From NCBI RefSeq assembly GCF_025264645.1, contig NZ_CP073696.1, positions 3,782,001 to 3,846,000 of the forward strand: a stretch of DNA of 64,000 nucleotides. The letters run 5' to 3'. The position numbers and the translations under genes were made by a program. The stretch is from Edaphobacter lichenicola (lineage in GTDB: Bacteria > Acidobacteriota > Terriglobia > Terriglobales > Acidobacteriaceae). A model generated the notes under the pieces. The model was not told where the DNA came from. It made no database searches and saw only the letters and a list, made by a program, of their open reading frames with translations. This document shows, piece by piece, positions 40,578 through 53,275 of the stretch (its first letter is position 1; every line of letters starts with the position of its first letter).

Positions 40578-43040
40578 ATGTCATTCTTTCGTGATTTGAA
40601 GATTGCGGTGCGGTCGCTATGGCGCGTTCGCGCGCTATGGATCACCGTCGCCCTGACCTTGGCTCTGGGTATCGGCGCCAATGCCGCGCTCTTTAGCGTG
40701 ATACGCGCGGTGCTGCTGCGTCCGCTCGCGAACCGGGACGAAGATCGCCTGCTCTATCTGCGTCAGAGCGCTCCGGGTCTGGGCGTCGCGAACACCGCGT
40801 TCTCAGTCCCTGAGATCGATGACTTCGGCAAAGGATTGAAGACGATCACAGATCTGGGGACATTTTCGCCCATCGACTTCACGATCGTCGGGCTTGGCTC
40901 TCCGCGCGAGATTCCGGCGGGTGTCGTGGACGGCCATTACTTCGAAGTGATGGGCCTGCGCCCGGTGCTGGGGCGACTGCTGACGCCCTCCGACGATGGG
41001 CCCAATGCGGCGGGAGCCATCGTGTTGACCTATCGCTTCTGGACCGAGTCCCTGCACTCAGACCCGAGCGTACTTGGAAAGACGGTACGGCTGGAGAGCA
41101 TCGCCGGAGCGCGTCCGGCGACGATCGTCGGAGTTCTGGAACCGTCGGTGCCGTATCCAGTGGAGACGGAGATTATCTCTAATGTTGTGACCAGCCCGCA
41201 CCACCTGTCTGCCACGATGGTGACAGGCCGCGAACATCGGATGACGGAGGTCTTCGCGCGGCTTGCACCGGCAGCCACTCTCGAGGCCGCACGATCGGAG
41301 CTGAGCGCGCGGCACGCGGCGATACTGGCGGCGCATCCGGAGGTCTATAAGGCAGCCGACCACTACAGGATCGACGTAACGCGGATGCACGACCAGATCA
41401 ATTCGCGGGCCAACACGGTTTTGTGGGTGCTGTTTGCTGCTTCCGGTCTCCTGTTTGTGATCGCGTGCTCGAACGTGGCCAATCTGGTGCTCGCACGAAC
41501 GGTTCGCCGCGAATCGGAGCTGGCCGTGCGCTCGGCGCTTGGAGCGAATACCGCGGCGTTGCGGCGTTCGCTGCTGGCGGAGAGTCTGGTCCTGTGCGGA
41601 AGCGGAGTGCTCGCGGCGCTGATTCTCGCGTGGCCGATGGTGGCTGTGCTGGGGCGGTATGCGGCGCGCTTCTCGGTGCGTGCTGAGGGGCTGAAGCTTG
41701 ATTTCAGCCTGGTATGGTTTGGCATTGCGTTGGCGCTGACGGCGGCGGTGTTTCTGGCGCTGATTCCGCGACTGCCATCGGGGAGCGCGCCGTTGTCCGG
41801 GGCACTCACCAGCGGCGGAACGAGAGTGACAGGCAGCAGTGCCAGGCGGCTGCGCATCTTCGCCATTATGCAGATCACGGCTTCGTTCCTGTTGCTTACC
41901 GGAGCGGCCGTCCTGATGCGGACTCTGTATGTGCTCGAGAAGACGCAGCCACCGTTCGATACCTCGCGCGTGCTGGCGGTGAATCTGCCTGTGATGTCGG
42001 ATGGACGGACACCGGAGCAGGTTCAGGATTTCTACCACGAGGTGCAGCGCAAGGTAAGCGCTCTACCGGGCGTCGCTCACGTGTCGACAGGCTTCAGTGT
42101 TCCGTGGCGCGACGATCCGGGGCAAGACATCAGCTTCGCCTTTGCAGCTCAGGGAGAGGTGCGAAAGAGCGCGCTCGACGATTGGCATGCGAAGTTCCGG
42201 TCGGTATCGCCTGGCTACTTCGAGACCTTAGGTCTGCCGATTCTGGAGGGACGCGACTTCAGAGACACGGACAAAAACGGCTCGGAACGTGTGGTGATCG
42301 TGAGCCAGAGCCTGGCACAGACGCTGTTTCCCGGCCAGGATGCGTTGAATCGCGATATGCGCTGGACCGACGGCGTGATGAAGTTTATCGGCATCAGCAT
42401 GGAGTCCCGGCGGATCATTGGTGTAGTGCCCGATCTGGATGATTCGAACATCATTCCGGTGCCGGCCATGACGGTGTACCAGCCGACCGATCAGGAAGGA
42501 TGGCAGGGCCGGCTCTTTGTGCGTGCGGAGCAGGATCCATACACCCTGGCTCCTGCCATTACGCGCACAATTCGTCAGATCTCTGCGGAACAGCCAGTGG
42601 AGCGGGCAACTACCCTGAAGGACATCCGCGCGGAGGTGTTGACGCCAGACCGGCTGAACGCAGTTGTATTCGGAGGATTCGCAGCAGTGGCCCTCCTGAT
42701 CTCCGTGGTAGGGGTAGCAGGTGTGCTTGCGTTTTCGGTGAGCGGGCGCACGCGCGAGTTCGGGATTCGAATGGCACTCGGCGCGCAGCCGCGGAACATT
42801 CTGACCGATGTGTTGTTGCAGGGCCTAACGATTGCCGGGATCGGCGTGGGCGCGGGCGTGGTGTTTGGCATTCTCTTCGCGCGCGGCGTCAGCAGATATG
42901 TGACGGAGGCGCATCTGCCGGGATTGCTGGCTTTTGTTGTTTCGGCGTTCGTCATTCTGGCCGCGGCGATGATCGCTTCGGCTGTGCCGGCAGCGCGTGC
43001 AGCACGGGTGAATGCAGTAGAAGCACTGCGTTCGGAGTAA
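40578..43040 (+). CDS. ADOP-type MacB/FtsX-like permease
   Basis: The 820-residue protein starts MSFFRDLKIAVRSLWRVRALW, with GGAGG six bases before the ATG, and has the ADOP layout: amphipathic start, helix with ALGIGANAALFSVI, MacB-type periplasmic domain (about 50-270), three helices, a second periplasmic domain (about 450-680), and three final helices ending in PAARAARVNAVEALRSE. No ATPase gene is adjacent, as is typical of these orphan permeases. Codon choice is richer in G-ending codons than in the neighbouring cupin and DUF885 genes. The divergent MarR gene is the likely regulator. The substrate is unknown. Confidence 0.9.
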   Translation: MSFFRDLKIAVRSLWRVRALWITVALTLALGIGANAALFSVIRAVLLRPLANRDEDRLLYLRQSAPGLGVANTAFSVPEIDDFGKGLKTITDLGTFSPIDFTIVGLGSPREIPAGVVDGHYFEVMGLRPVLGRLLTPSDDGPNAAGAIVLTYRFWTESLHSDPSVLGKTVRLESIAGARPATIVGVLEPSVPYPVETEIISNVVTSPHHLSATMVTGREHRMTEVFARLAPAATLEAARSELSARHAAILAAHPEVYKAADHYRIDVTRMHDQINSRANTVLWVLFAASGLLFVIACSNVANLVLARTVRRESELAVRSALGANTAALRRSLLAESLVLCGSGVLAALILAWPMVAVLGRYAARFSVRAEGLKLDFSLVWFGIALALTAAVFLALIPRLPSGSAPLSGALTSGGTRVTGSSARRLRIFAIMQITASFLLLTGAAVLMRTLYVLEKTQPPFDTSRVLAVNLPVMSDGRTPEQVQDFYHEVQRKVSALPGVAHVSTGFSVPWRDDPGQDISFAFAAQGEVRKSALDDWHAKFRSVSPGYFETLGLPILEGRDFRDTDKNGSERVVIVSQSLAQTLFPGQDALNRDMRWTDGVMKFIGISMESRRIIGVVPDLDDSNIIPVPAMTVYQPTDQEGWQGRLFVRAEQDPYTLAPAITRTIRQISAEQPVERATTLKDIRAEVLTPDRLNAVVFGGFAAVALLISVVGVAGVLAFSVSGRTREFGIRMALGAQPRNILTDVLLQGLTIAGIGVGAGVVFGILFARGVSRYVTEAHLPGLLAFVVSAFVILAAAMIASAVPAARAARVNAVEALRSE

Positions 43041-43143
43041 GTAGCGAGAACGAATACCTGCATCTCAACTCATCACTCGTTATTCAATCTCAACCTTTTG
43101 ATGGATGCAGATTTGTGGGCGTGCCAAGTAGGATGGTGCCTCC

Positions 43144-44469
43144 ATGGAACAGCACAGACAGATGGGGTTGGCGGGGACGATCGCCGTCGTAACGGGCGAA
43201 TCGATCGCACTCGGCATCTTCCTTACTCCTGCGGCCATGGCGAAATCGCTCGGGTCACCCGCTTTACTCGCCGCTGTTTGGTGCGGCATGGGCCTGATCA
43301 CGATGTGCGGCGCACTCTGTTACTCAGAACTGGCCGTCCGTTTTCCCCACTCAGGCGGCGAATACGTCTACCTGCGCGAAGGATATGGCGGCCGCGTAGC
43401 ATTCCTATATGGTTGGATGTCCGCTGCGGTACTGGATCCTGGTCTCGCTGCGGCTCTGGCGATGGGCACCGCTCCCTACGTCTTCTCGCTTCTCGGAATC
43501 TACCAACAGATTCGACTCTGGGTTCCGGCGCTCATTCTGATCGGCCTCGCAATCATCAACTACGTAGGAACGCGGCTGAGCCGTCGAGCGATGGCCACAG
43601 CAAATCTGCTCAAGATCTGTGTTCTGTTCTGCCTCGTGGCCTGGGCATGGATCTCCGGTCATTCGACCGTCTCCAACATCCTCCCTTTGGTGCACCGGCG
43701 CGCAGGATCGGACCCGATCTTCGCCGCTGTCGCTGGAGCCACAGTCAGCGCGTTCTTCAGCTTCGGAGGTTGGTGGGAGGCGGGCAAGATAGCAGGCGAA
43801 GTACGTAATCCACGACGAAATCTGCCACTCGCCTTCACCTTAGGAGTACTGCTGGTAACAGCAGTCTATCTCCTGGTCAGCTTCGCATTTCTATCGGTGG
43901 TACCAGTCGACCGCATCGTCTCCAACACAGCATTCGTCGCACAGTTCGGCGAGGCGCTCTTCGGCAGTATCGGCGGACGAGTGCTCTCCGGCTGTGTCGT
44001 GCTCTCAGTGCTGGGAGGAATGATGGCCCTCACGATGGCCGCACCTCGGGTCTACTACGCGATGGCGCGTGACGGTTCGTTCTTCTCCGTCTTCGGGCGC
44101 CTCCACACGCGCTTCGGCACTCCGGCCAACGCGGTCCTGCTGCAAACGGGACTTGCCCTCATCATTCTGTGCTTTGGCGCGTTCGATCGCATTCTCTCCT
44201 TCATCATCTTCTCGGCAATATGTTTTCTAGCGCTCTCCGCTGCCTCGCTCTTTCGATTGAAGGAGCCAGTGCGCCGCTGGTGGTATCCCACCGCTCCAAT
44301 ACTTTTTCTCCTCGGATGCGGCGTCATCAATCTGCTTATCCTCGCGCACGATCCAATTCCAGCACTTCTTGGTTTGACCGCAGTTCTATGTGGCGATCCT
44401 ATCCGACACTTCTTTTTCTCTCCCCGACAGGCCGCTCCGGCGACCATCTCCGAAACCACACTCTCCTGA
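43144..44469 (+). CDS. APC-family amino-acid permease
   Basis: The 441-residue protein has about twelve membrane helices in the amino-acid/polyamine/organocation pattern, with a first helix GLAGTIAVVTGESIALGIFL and the conserved SGGEYVYLREGYG region. The usual GSGIF in helix 1 is replaced by LGIF. It probably imports or exchanges an amino acid. The next gene follows after 15 bases with its own AAAGGAG site, so the permease and the two AhpD-like proteins may form one operon. Confidence 0.88.
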   Translation: MEQHRQMGLAGTIAVVTGESIALGIFLTPAAMAKSLGSPALLAAVWCGMGLITMCGALCYSELAVRFPHSGGEYVYLREGYGGRVAFLYGWMSAAVLDPGLAAALAMGTAPYVFSLLGIYQQIRLWVPALILIGLAIINYVGTRLSRRAMATANLLKICVLFCLVAWAWISGHSTVSNILPLVHRRAGSDPIFAAVAGATVSAFFSFGGWWEAGKIAGEVRNPRRNLPLAFTLGVLLVTAVYLLVSFAFLSVVPVDRIVSNTAFVAQFGEALFGSIGGRVLSGCVVLSVLGGMMALTMAAPRVYYAMARDGSFFSVFGRLHTRFGTPANAVLLQTGLALIILCFGAFDRILSFIIFSAICFLALSAASLFRLKEPVRRWWYPTAPILFLLGCGVINLLILAHDPIPALLGLTAVLCGDPIRHFFFSPRQAAPATISETTLS

Positions 44470-44484
44470 AAGGAGTAATACCCA

Positions 44485-45054
44485 ATGGCCCACATTCAAC
44501 TACCCGAAGGTCTACCCGGCATCCGCGGCGCGATGGCCTTCCGCCCCGAAACAGCGAAGCCCCTCAACGAACTCGTCGAAGTTCTTCTCCATGCACCAAA
44601 CTCACTGACTCCCGGTGAGCGGGAACTGATTGCAACCTACGTCTCATCCGAGAACGACTGCTACTACTGCCAGACGATCCACGGTGCTATCGCAGCGGCC
44701 AGCCTCGGCGATGACGAAGCCTTGGTAAAGCATGTAAAGCACGACTTTCAAAACGCTGAAATCTCCAAAAAGCTAAAAGCCTTACTTGTCATCGCAGGAC
44801 AAGTACAAAAAGGAGGCAAGCACGTAACGGCGGACTCCGTATCCAAAGCGCGCGAAGCAGGCGCGTCCGATCTGGAAATCCACGATACGGTCCTGATCGC
44901 TGCAGCATTCTGTATGTATAACCGCTATGTCGACGGGCTCGACACACTGCAACCGAGAGACGATGCCTGGTACCGGGAACGTGGCAAGCAGGTCGCTAGC
45001 AGAGGTTACGTAGCCGTCAGCAAAGAGTATCTCGCCGCCGCAGCAGCGCGCTAA
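44485..45054 (+). CDS. AhpD/carboxymuconolactone-decarboxylase-like protein, copy 1
   Basis: The 189-residue helical protein has the AhpD-type redox motif CYYCQTIHG (Cys59, Cys62, His66), which in the family reduces peroxides or disulfides. It fits the 'peroxidase-related' branch of carboxymuconolactone decarboxylase-like proteins. An AAAGGAG site lies nine bases before ATG. It is a tandem duplicate of the gene at 45112; both share MxHI-LPEGLPGI-G and the last-third motif LIAAAFCMYNRYVDGL. The natural substrate is unknown. Confidence 0.88.
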   Translation: MAHIQLPEGLPGIRGAMAFRPETAKPLNELVEVLLHAPNSLTPGERELIATYVSSENDCYYCQTIHGAIAAASLGDDEALVKHVKHDFQNAEISKKLKALLVIAGQVQKGGKHVTADSVSKAREAGASDLEIHDTVLIAAAFCMYNRYVDGLDTLQPRDDAWYRERGKQVASRGYVAVSKEYLAAAAAR

Positions 45055-45111
45055 AACCGGTCGAAGGACTCTTCACCATCTACGATTCACAACCCAGAGG
45101 AGTAAAAGGCA

Positions 45112-45663
45112 ATGCCACACATCTCTCTACCCGAAGGCCTGCCTGGCATCAGCGGCGGATTTGCTTTTCGTCCCGAGACGGCCAAACCAATGCGGGAGCT
45201 GGCACATATTTTGTTACACGGGCCAAACACATTGAGCCCAGCAGAGCGCGAATTAATTGCGACCTACGTCTCAAACCAAAACGACTGCTTCTTCTGCCAG
45301 ACAAGTCACGGGGCAGCCGCGGCAGCGCACCTTGGCGAGCAGGCTGACACAGTGAATCAGGTGAAACATAACTTCCTGCAGGCCAATATCTCCCCGAAGT
45401 TAAAAGCCCTACTCGTCATCGCCGGTCAGGTGCAAAAAGGAGGCAAACATGTCTCCCCCGAAAGCGTGCAAAACGCAAAGCAGCTCGGCGCAACCGACAT
45501 CGAAATACACGACACGGTTTTGATCGCCGCAGCATTTTGCATGTACAACCGCTACGTGGACGGTCTCGCAACGTGGCAGCCAAGCGACCCCGCAATGTAT
45601 GCCAGCATGGGAGAACATCTAGCCACGCACGGCTACCTGACTCCATCGCAAAATGCTAAATAA
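45112..45663 (+). CDS. AhpD/carboxymuconolactone-decarboxylase-like protein, copy 2
   Basis: The 183-residue protein is the second copy, with Cys59, Cys62 and His66 in the same places (CFFCQTSHG) and an AGGAG site upstream. It differs from the first copy mainly at the N-terminal helices and the C-terminal tail. Keeping two copies with intact redox motifs suggests different partners or a gene-dosage benefit, which cannot be told apart from sequence. Confidence 0.88.
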   Translation: MPHISLPEGLPGISGGFAFRPETAKPMRELAHILLHGPNTLSPAERELIATYVSNQNDCFFCQTSHGAAAAAHLGEQADTVNQVKHNFLQANISPKLKALLVIAGQVQKGGKHVSPESVQNAKQLGATDIEIHDTVLIAAAFCMYNRYVDGLATWQPSDPAMYASMGEHLATHGYLTPSQNAK

Positions 45664-45674
45664 TGAATCGGTCG

Positions 45675-45691
45675 GCGGGTTACTGACCCGC
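45675..45691. terminator. Hairpin between convergent genes, possible terminator
   Basis: GCGGGT and ACCCGC form a six-base stem around a five-base loop, between the end of the second AhpD-like gene and the convergent stop at 45715. A second short stem, CGGC-TC-GCCG, follows at 45703. There is no U tract, so the assignment is weak. Confidence 0.35.
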
Positions 45692-45714
45692 ATAAGCTCC
45701 AGGCGGCTCGCCGT

Positions 45715-46209
45715 CTAGTCGTACTGGAGCATATGCGGAGCAGGCTCCGTCAAAGTCCCGTCTTTGCGTTCGTACCACATAAATAGCTTGTGGTCGCCAT
45801 TCACTCGCACTGCGACGATGACACCGCTCCCAAACGCTCCCGTCCCATCCGTCTTTGAAATATCGACATGGTGCGACCGAATCGGTGCGCCTACCGGGCT
45901 CGCGCTCGTCCAGTCCTCCGTGAATCGCTTCAGCGGATAGTCCGCGTGCTTCTCAGGATGCTGCGCCCACTCCGGATCGTTCGTATAAATCGCAAACGCC
46001 TTTTCGTAATCCTGAGCCTCAAGCGCGCTAAAGAAGTTACTGACCTTATGCTCAATCGGCAGGTTGGAGAAGAACCATCCATGCCCCAACAAATACCCGC
46101 CGACACCCGCCACCACCAACAGCGCCAATAAAACTCCAGCAGCGATTAGTACATTCCGGTTTCGTGTCTCGCGGCGGTCATCGTACTCCGGTGCATTCAG
46201 CAGCGTCAT
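45715..46209 (-). CDS. Single-span membrane protein of unknown function
   Basis: The 164-residue protein has a basic N-terminus, one membrane helix (about 22-44) and an extracytoplasmic domain of about 110 residues with a helical start (HKVSNFFSALEAQDYEKAFAIY). That start recalls NTF2-like or DUF4878/DUF4864 lumicin-type domains that accompany membrane anchors. I do not recognise it with certainty. It is convergent with the AhpD-like genes and 57 bases downstream of the DinB-like gene on the same strand. Confidence 0.7.
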   Translation of the reverse strand: MTLLNAPEYDDRRETRNRNVLIAAGVLLALLVVAGVGGYLLGHGWFFSNLPIEHKVSNFFSALEAQDYEKAFAIYTNDPEWAQHPEKHADYPLKRFTEDWTSASPVGAPIRSHHVDISKTDGTGAFGSGVIVAVRVNGDHKLFMWYERKDGTLTEPAPHMLQYD

Positions 46210-46266
46210 TGTTCCTTATCCTCGTCGATCAAATGTATTAGACACCGGCACCACATAGTTTGGATG

Positions 46267-46776
46267 CTACCCGTCCCTTCCGCCGACCGTTCCCATCCAC
46301 CTCTGCATCGCCCGCAGATGATGTTGTATATGAGCGACATAATCCTCAATCAAAAATCCGAGCGTGACAGCATCGCCTTCAACAACACCCACGTTCCCCA
46401 GTCGCGCCCTATCGATATGCCCGATCGTCCAGACCACGTGTTCGTTCAGGGCGAACCACAGCGCCAACACCTCCGCCCACTCACGCTCCGCATAGTGCTG
46501 CAGCCTCACCCACTCCATCTGCTCATACCCCGACAATCTCGGCTCCGCCTCGATCTGCATCCGAACAATCCTCGCCAGATTGTTCACCGCCGAGTCAGTC
46601 AGATGCCCCATCACCTGCTTCCCGCTCCACTTACCTGCACCTTCCGGCACACTTGCCTCAGCCTCCGAGATCGTCACCAGCCATGGCATCGCATCCCTCA
46701 GCACCGTCGCCAGTCTCTCACTCAACTCATCGGGGTTCAGGTCCGCCAAATCCGACTCCTGCGCATACTTCACCAT
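46267..46776 (-). CDS. DinB-family four-helix protein
   Basis: The 169-residue helical protein fits the DinB/YfiT-like metal-binding fold, with histidines in KQVMGHLTDS (His58), in HVVWTIGHID and in HIQHHLRAMQRW that could form the usual His triad. Family members are metal-dependent, often thiol S-transferases with bacillithiol or mycothiol. The actual thiol and substrate are unknown here. Its start overlaps the end of the yraN-like gene by seven bases, so they are probably co-transcribed. Confidence 0.8.
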   Translation of the reverse strand: MVKYAQESDLADLNPDELSERLATVLRDAMPWLVTISEAEASVPEGAGKWSGKQVMGHLTDSAVNNLARIVRMQIEAEPRLSGYEQMEWVRLQHYAEREWAEVLALWFALNEHVVWTIGHIDRARLGNVGVVEGDAVTLGFLIEDYVAHIQHHLRAMQRWMGTVGGRDG

Positions 46777-47231
46777 CCAAAAGCTCCCCGATATACATCG
46801 AACTCAACTCCCGACCGCAGCAAGTATACCGACACCACATCGAACCGCACCGGCACATCCGCCCTCAGCTTCTCCGGAAATCCCCGCAGATAAGCTCGCG
46901 CCATCTTCCGCAGCATGTCACGCTTATCCCGATCCACCGCCGACTCCGCCGGCATCGCATCCCTCCCACTCCGCGTCTTCACCTCGACAAAGCACAGCGT
47001 TGGCCCATCCCAGCCCACTAGGTCGATATCGCCCAACAACTTGGCACTCGTCCATCTCCTGGCCACAACCGTATAGCCGATCTTCCGCAGATGAAACAGC
47101 GCCTCCCGTTCACCGCGCTCCCCCGTCGCCAGATGCAGCGGTCCAGCAGACCGACGGCTCAGCGAGTCCATCCTTCGCATCGCCCAGACCTGAAGGTCAA
47201 TCCACCCTCTGCTCAAAGCCGTATCTGTCAT
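46770..47231 (-). CDS. YraN/UPF0102-family nuclease-like protein
   Basis: The 153-residue protein carries the endonuclease-like fold of YraN: GERGEREALFHLRKIGY, then GDIDLVGWDGPTLCFVEVKTRS with the D...E-x-K motif of PD-(D/E)xK nucleases. A catalytic role in DNA metabolism is often suggested but unproven. I chose ATG 47231 with GGTGA upstream; ATG 47246 and 47321 are alternatives. It is followed by the DinB-like gene. Confidence 0.85.
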   Translation of the reverse strand: MTDTALSRGWIDLQVWAMRRMDSLSRRSAGPLHLATGERGEREALFHLRKIGYTVVARRWTSAKLLGDIDLVGWDGPTLCFVEVKTRSGRDAMPAESAVDRDKRDMLRKMARAYLRGFPEKLRADVPVRFDVVSVYLLRSGVEFDVYRGAFGW

Positions 47232-47345
47232 ATATGATTCACCCATCATCTCAGGTAGGATACGTCTGCTCTGGCTGAAATCGCCAGACGCGCCATGCTC
47301 CTCGCACCAAATTGGGCCCATTTAAAAATCTTAGAGGTGACACGC

Positions 47346-49232
47346 ATGCCGAACGGGTTCAGAACCTCGTCCCTGCTCCTCGCCATCTTCCTGATCGTCG
47401 AAACAAACGCGGCCATCAGCACCGTAACTGCTCAAAGCAAACCGGCATCCCCACCAGAAGCCCAACAGCAAACTCCCGCACAAACGAACGCTGCCGACGA
47501 AACTGCCGATGACTCGCCAGACGTCCCCGACGACGAGCTTGCAGCCGCAGCCGTAACCCTCGACGTCTCTCATACCTCGACACTCATCCAAAAGCTGTAT
47601 CAGGCCACCCGCGAGACCAAAGAGCAGCCCATCCTCGATCGTCTCGCCGAAGCAAAGCAACTCATCGCAGACGGCGCGGACGTCAAGGCCACCGACGAGT
47701 ACGGCCGCACCGCGCTTCACTGGACGGTATTCGGCTCCAGCTACAACACCAGGCCAAAGATCACCGTTGCCTATGAAGGAATCGCTGACCAGTTGATTCA
47801 GCACGGTGTCGACATCAACCACGAGGACATCTACAACGACACTGCCTTGGACTATCTGCTCTACTCACCCAACTTCGAAATTCAAACTCTCCTCATCGAG
47901 AACGGCGCAACCAGCGGCTTCCTCACCGCCTTCTTCCACTTCTTCAACCAGGAAAATGGCGACATGCCGCATACCATCGCCGCCAGCGTTGCCAGATCCC
48001 AAAGTGCTGATCTCTCCCCCGGCCAAACCCTCAGCATCCGACTCAACGGCCCGGTCTACAGCGATCGTTCGCGCACAGGCGATCCCGTGGAAGGTGTCGT
48101 CACCTATCCCCTCTGCAAAGGCGGCGAAAATATCACCTGCAAAGACGGTGATCTCGTCGTAGCGCCCGGAACCAAAGTACAGGCAACCATCCTCTTCGCC
48201 CAGAAGGCGCCCGACAAATACTCTCGCCCCCGCCTGGTGCTCGACTTCTCCAACATCGTCCATCAGGATGGCACCCGCTCTCCACTCTATGCCCGCGTCA
48301 TCGACGTTGATAACGCCCGCGAGACAGTTCGAAACAACGAGATCCTCGGCATCGTCCAACCCCACGCATCCACGAAGGTATCGATCGGACTCTCTGCAGT
48401 AGGAGTCATCAATCCAATCGCGGGCTATGCCGTTCGAGGCATTTCGACCGTCTACGGTCTGTCCATACGCCGCGAGATACTCTTCCCCGCCGGAACCGAC
48501 CTGCAGATTCAAGTCGTCCGACCGTCCATGTTGAAGAAGAGAGATCCATGGTCGGGCTGGCCAGTGCTCCCGGTCGACCCCACGTTGAAAACCCTGGTAG
48601 CCGCGGCACCCATACGGGTCTATACCAAAGACAACAAGCCCTCCGACCTGACGAACCTCATGTTTATCGGCTCACAGCAACAACTCGTCGCAGCCTTTCA
48701 AGAGTCTGGCTGGTACGAAGCCGATTCCCTCAATGTCAACTCAGGGATGAAGTCGTTTCAGGCGACCATCCGCGGCACTGGCTATACCAAGGCGCCCGTC
48801 TCCCTCCTCACCGTCAACGGCAAACCACCCGACCTCGTCTTCCAGAAGTCGCTCGACACCTTCGCGAAGAGACATCACATCCGAATCTGGAAAGAACCCG
48901 GAACCTATCAGGGTCACGAAGTCTGGGTCGGAGCCGCGACGCACGACCTCGCCATCTCAACGGAAAAGAAAGGCACGAAGTGGTCTCATCGCATCGATCC
49001 GCACGTCGATCGTGAACGCGAGTGGATCGAAACCGATCTCCTCTACTCCGGAACTGCAACCTCATACGCTCTGGTCGATCGACCACACATTCCAAAGAAG
49101 ACCGCCAACGGAACCGGAGATGAGATCCTCACGGACGGCCAAATGGCAGTCGTCGAATTGGGCGCAACCAAACCCAACATCCTCAATCCAGCCACACCCG
49201 TTCTGCAATCCCACCAAACCCCCTCCGAATAG
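47346..49232 (+). CDS. Exported ankyrin-repeat protein with LssY-type C-terminal domain
   Basis: The 628-residue protein has a signal peptide (about 1-29), an acidic linker, an ankyrin block (about 90-190; KQLIADGADVKATDEYGRTALHW and DQLIQHGVDINHEDIYNDTALDYL), a beta-rich middle (about 230-380) and a C-terminal region (about 420-610) with FIGSQQQLVAAFQESGWYEAD and HHIRIWKEPG...HEVWVGAATHD, which fits LssY_C. I chose ATG 47346 with GAGGTGA upstream. Ankyrin repeats bind proteins; LssY_C is found with secretion and PAP2-type enzymes. I do not know a precedent for this order. Confidence 0.8.
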   Translation: MPNGFRTSSLLLAIFLIVETNAAISTVTAQSKPASPPEAQQQTPAQTNAADETADDSPDVPDDELAAAAVTLDVSHTSTLIQKLYQATRETKEQPILDRLAEAKQLIADGADVKATDEYGRTALHWTVFGSSYNTRPKITVAYEGIADQLIQHGVDINHEDIYNDTALDYLLYSPNFEIQTLLIENGATSGFLTAFFHFFNQENGDMPHTIAASVARSQSADLSPGQTLSIRLNGPVYSDRSRTGDPVEGVVTYPLCKGGENITCKDGDLVVAPGTKVQATILFAQKAPDKYSRPRLVLDFSNIVHQDGTRSPLYARVIDVDNARETVRNNEILGIVQPHASTKVSIGLSAVGVINPIAGYAVRGISTVYGLSIRREILFPAGTDLQIQVVRPSMLKKRDPWSGWPVLPVDPTLKTLVAAAPIRVYTKDNKPSDLTNLMFIGSQQQLVAAFQESGWYEADSLNVNSGMKSFQATIRGTGYTKAPVSLLTVNGKPPDLVFQKSLDTFAKRHHIRIWKEPGTYQGHEVWVGAATHDLAISTEKKGTKWSHRIDPHVDREREWIETDLLYSGTATSYALVDRPHIPKKTANGTGDEILTDGQMAVVELGATKPNILNPATPVLQSHQTPSE

Positions 49233-49308
49233 ACCTGTAGCATGGACATATCGCCGCTCATCGGAAGCGGTATGTCCGTGCACGTTACATTCGAACAAGG
49301 GGTAGCAG

Positions 49309-49980
49309 ATGAATGTAGTTCTCTTCGGAGCAACCGGGATGGTTGGCCAGAGCGCTTTGCGCGAGTGCCTGCTCGATCCCGACGTCAATAACGTCACCTC
49401 CGTCGTCCGGACCCCAACCACACCCACCAACGCCAAACTTCGAGAGCTCGTCCTGCCCGACTTCACCAACTACTCCGCGGTCGAGACCGAACTCACAGGC
49501 CTGGACGCCTGCTTCTTCTGCCTTGGCGTCACCTCTGCCGGCATGTCCGAGGCCGACTACACGCGCATCACCCACGACTTCACCCTCGCTGCTGCCACCA
49601 CGTTAGCAAGGCTCAACCACTCCATGACATTCGTCTACGTCTCTGGCTCTGGAACCGACAGCACCGAGCGCGGCCGCATCATGTGGGCTCGAGTCAAAGG
49701 CAAAACCGAAAACGACATCCTCAAACTCCCCTTCAAAGCCGCCTACATGTTCCGCATCGGATTCATTCAACCTCTCCACGGAATCGTCTCAAAGACAAAG
49801 TCGTACCGAATCTTCTATCAAGTCTTGTCGCCGATCCTTCCACTACTGCGTAGCCTCTTCCCGCGCCAAATTCTCACCACCGAGCAGGTCGGCCGCGCCA
49901 TGATCCTGGTCGCAAAAAACGGTTTCCCCAAACCAGTACTCGAATCCAAAGACATCAGCAGCCTCTTCGTTCACCCCTGA
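49309..49980 (+). CDS. NAD(P)-binding short-chain reductase-like protein
   Basis: The 223-residue protein has a Rossmann start with MNVVLFGATGMVGQSAL (GATGMVG at 7-13) and the atypical SDR pattern of HTATIP2/YwnB-like NAD(P)H-binding proteins; the YxxxK catalytic site is not evident. It probably binds NADPH; enzymatic activity is uncertain. The ATG has no strong ribosome site. Confidence 0.82.
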   Translation: MNVVLFGATGMVGQSALRECLLDPDVNNVTSVVRTPTTPTNAKLRELVLPDFTNYSAVETELTGLDACFFCLGVTSAGMSEADYTRITHDFTLAAATTLARLNHSMTFVYVSGSGTDSTERGRIMWARVKGKTENDILKLPFKAAYMFRIGFIQPLHGIVSKTKSYRIFYQVLSPILPLLRSLFPRQILTTEQVGRAMILVAKNGFPKPVLESKDISSLFVHP

Positions 49981-50149
49981 GACAAGATCGCCCAACATCG
50001 CGTCTAACTCTGTGATCATTTGCAAAGAGATACGGTCGGGTGATTGTGAAATTTCCCGTTATCGGGCAAAGATGAAACAGTTCAACTAACTCGGGTACTC
50101 ATCCGTCAATCGTATAAGCCGCCGGAAAATAAAATGGAATACAGCTGAT

Positions 50150-53156
<3,007 letters not shown>

Positions 53157-53275
53157 GTAAAATCGCGTAACCTGTTCGTGCACGGAATAACACGCAAGTA
53201 CCTTTGTAGTAGCTTTCAAATATTGAAACAATTCTGCCGAATAACAGAATGCAGTTAAGCTAATGGAGCTTGTCG

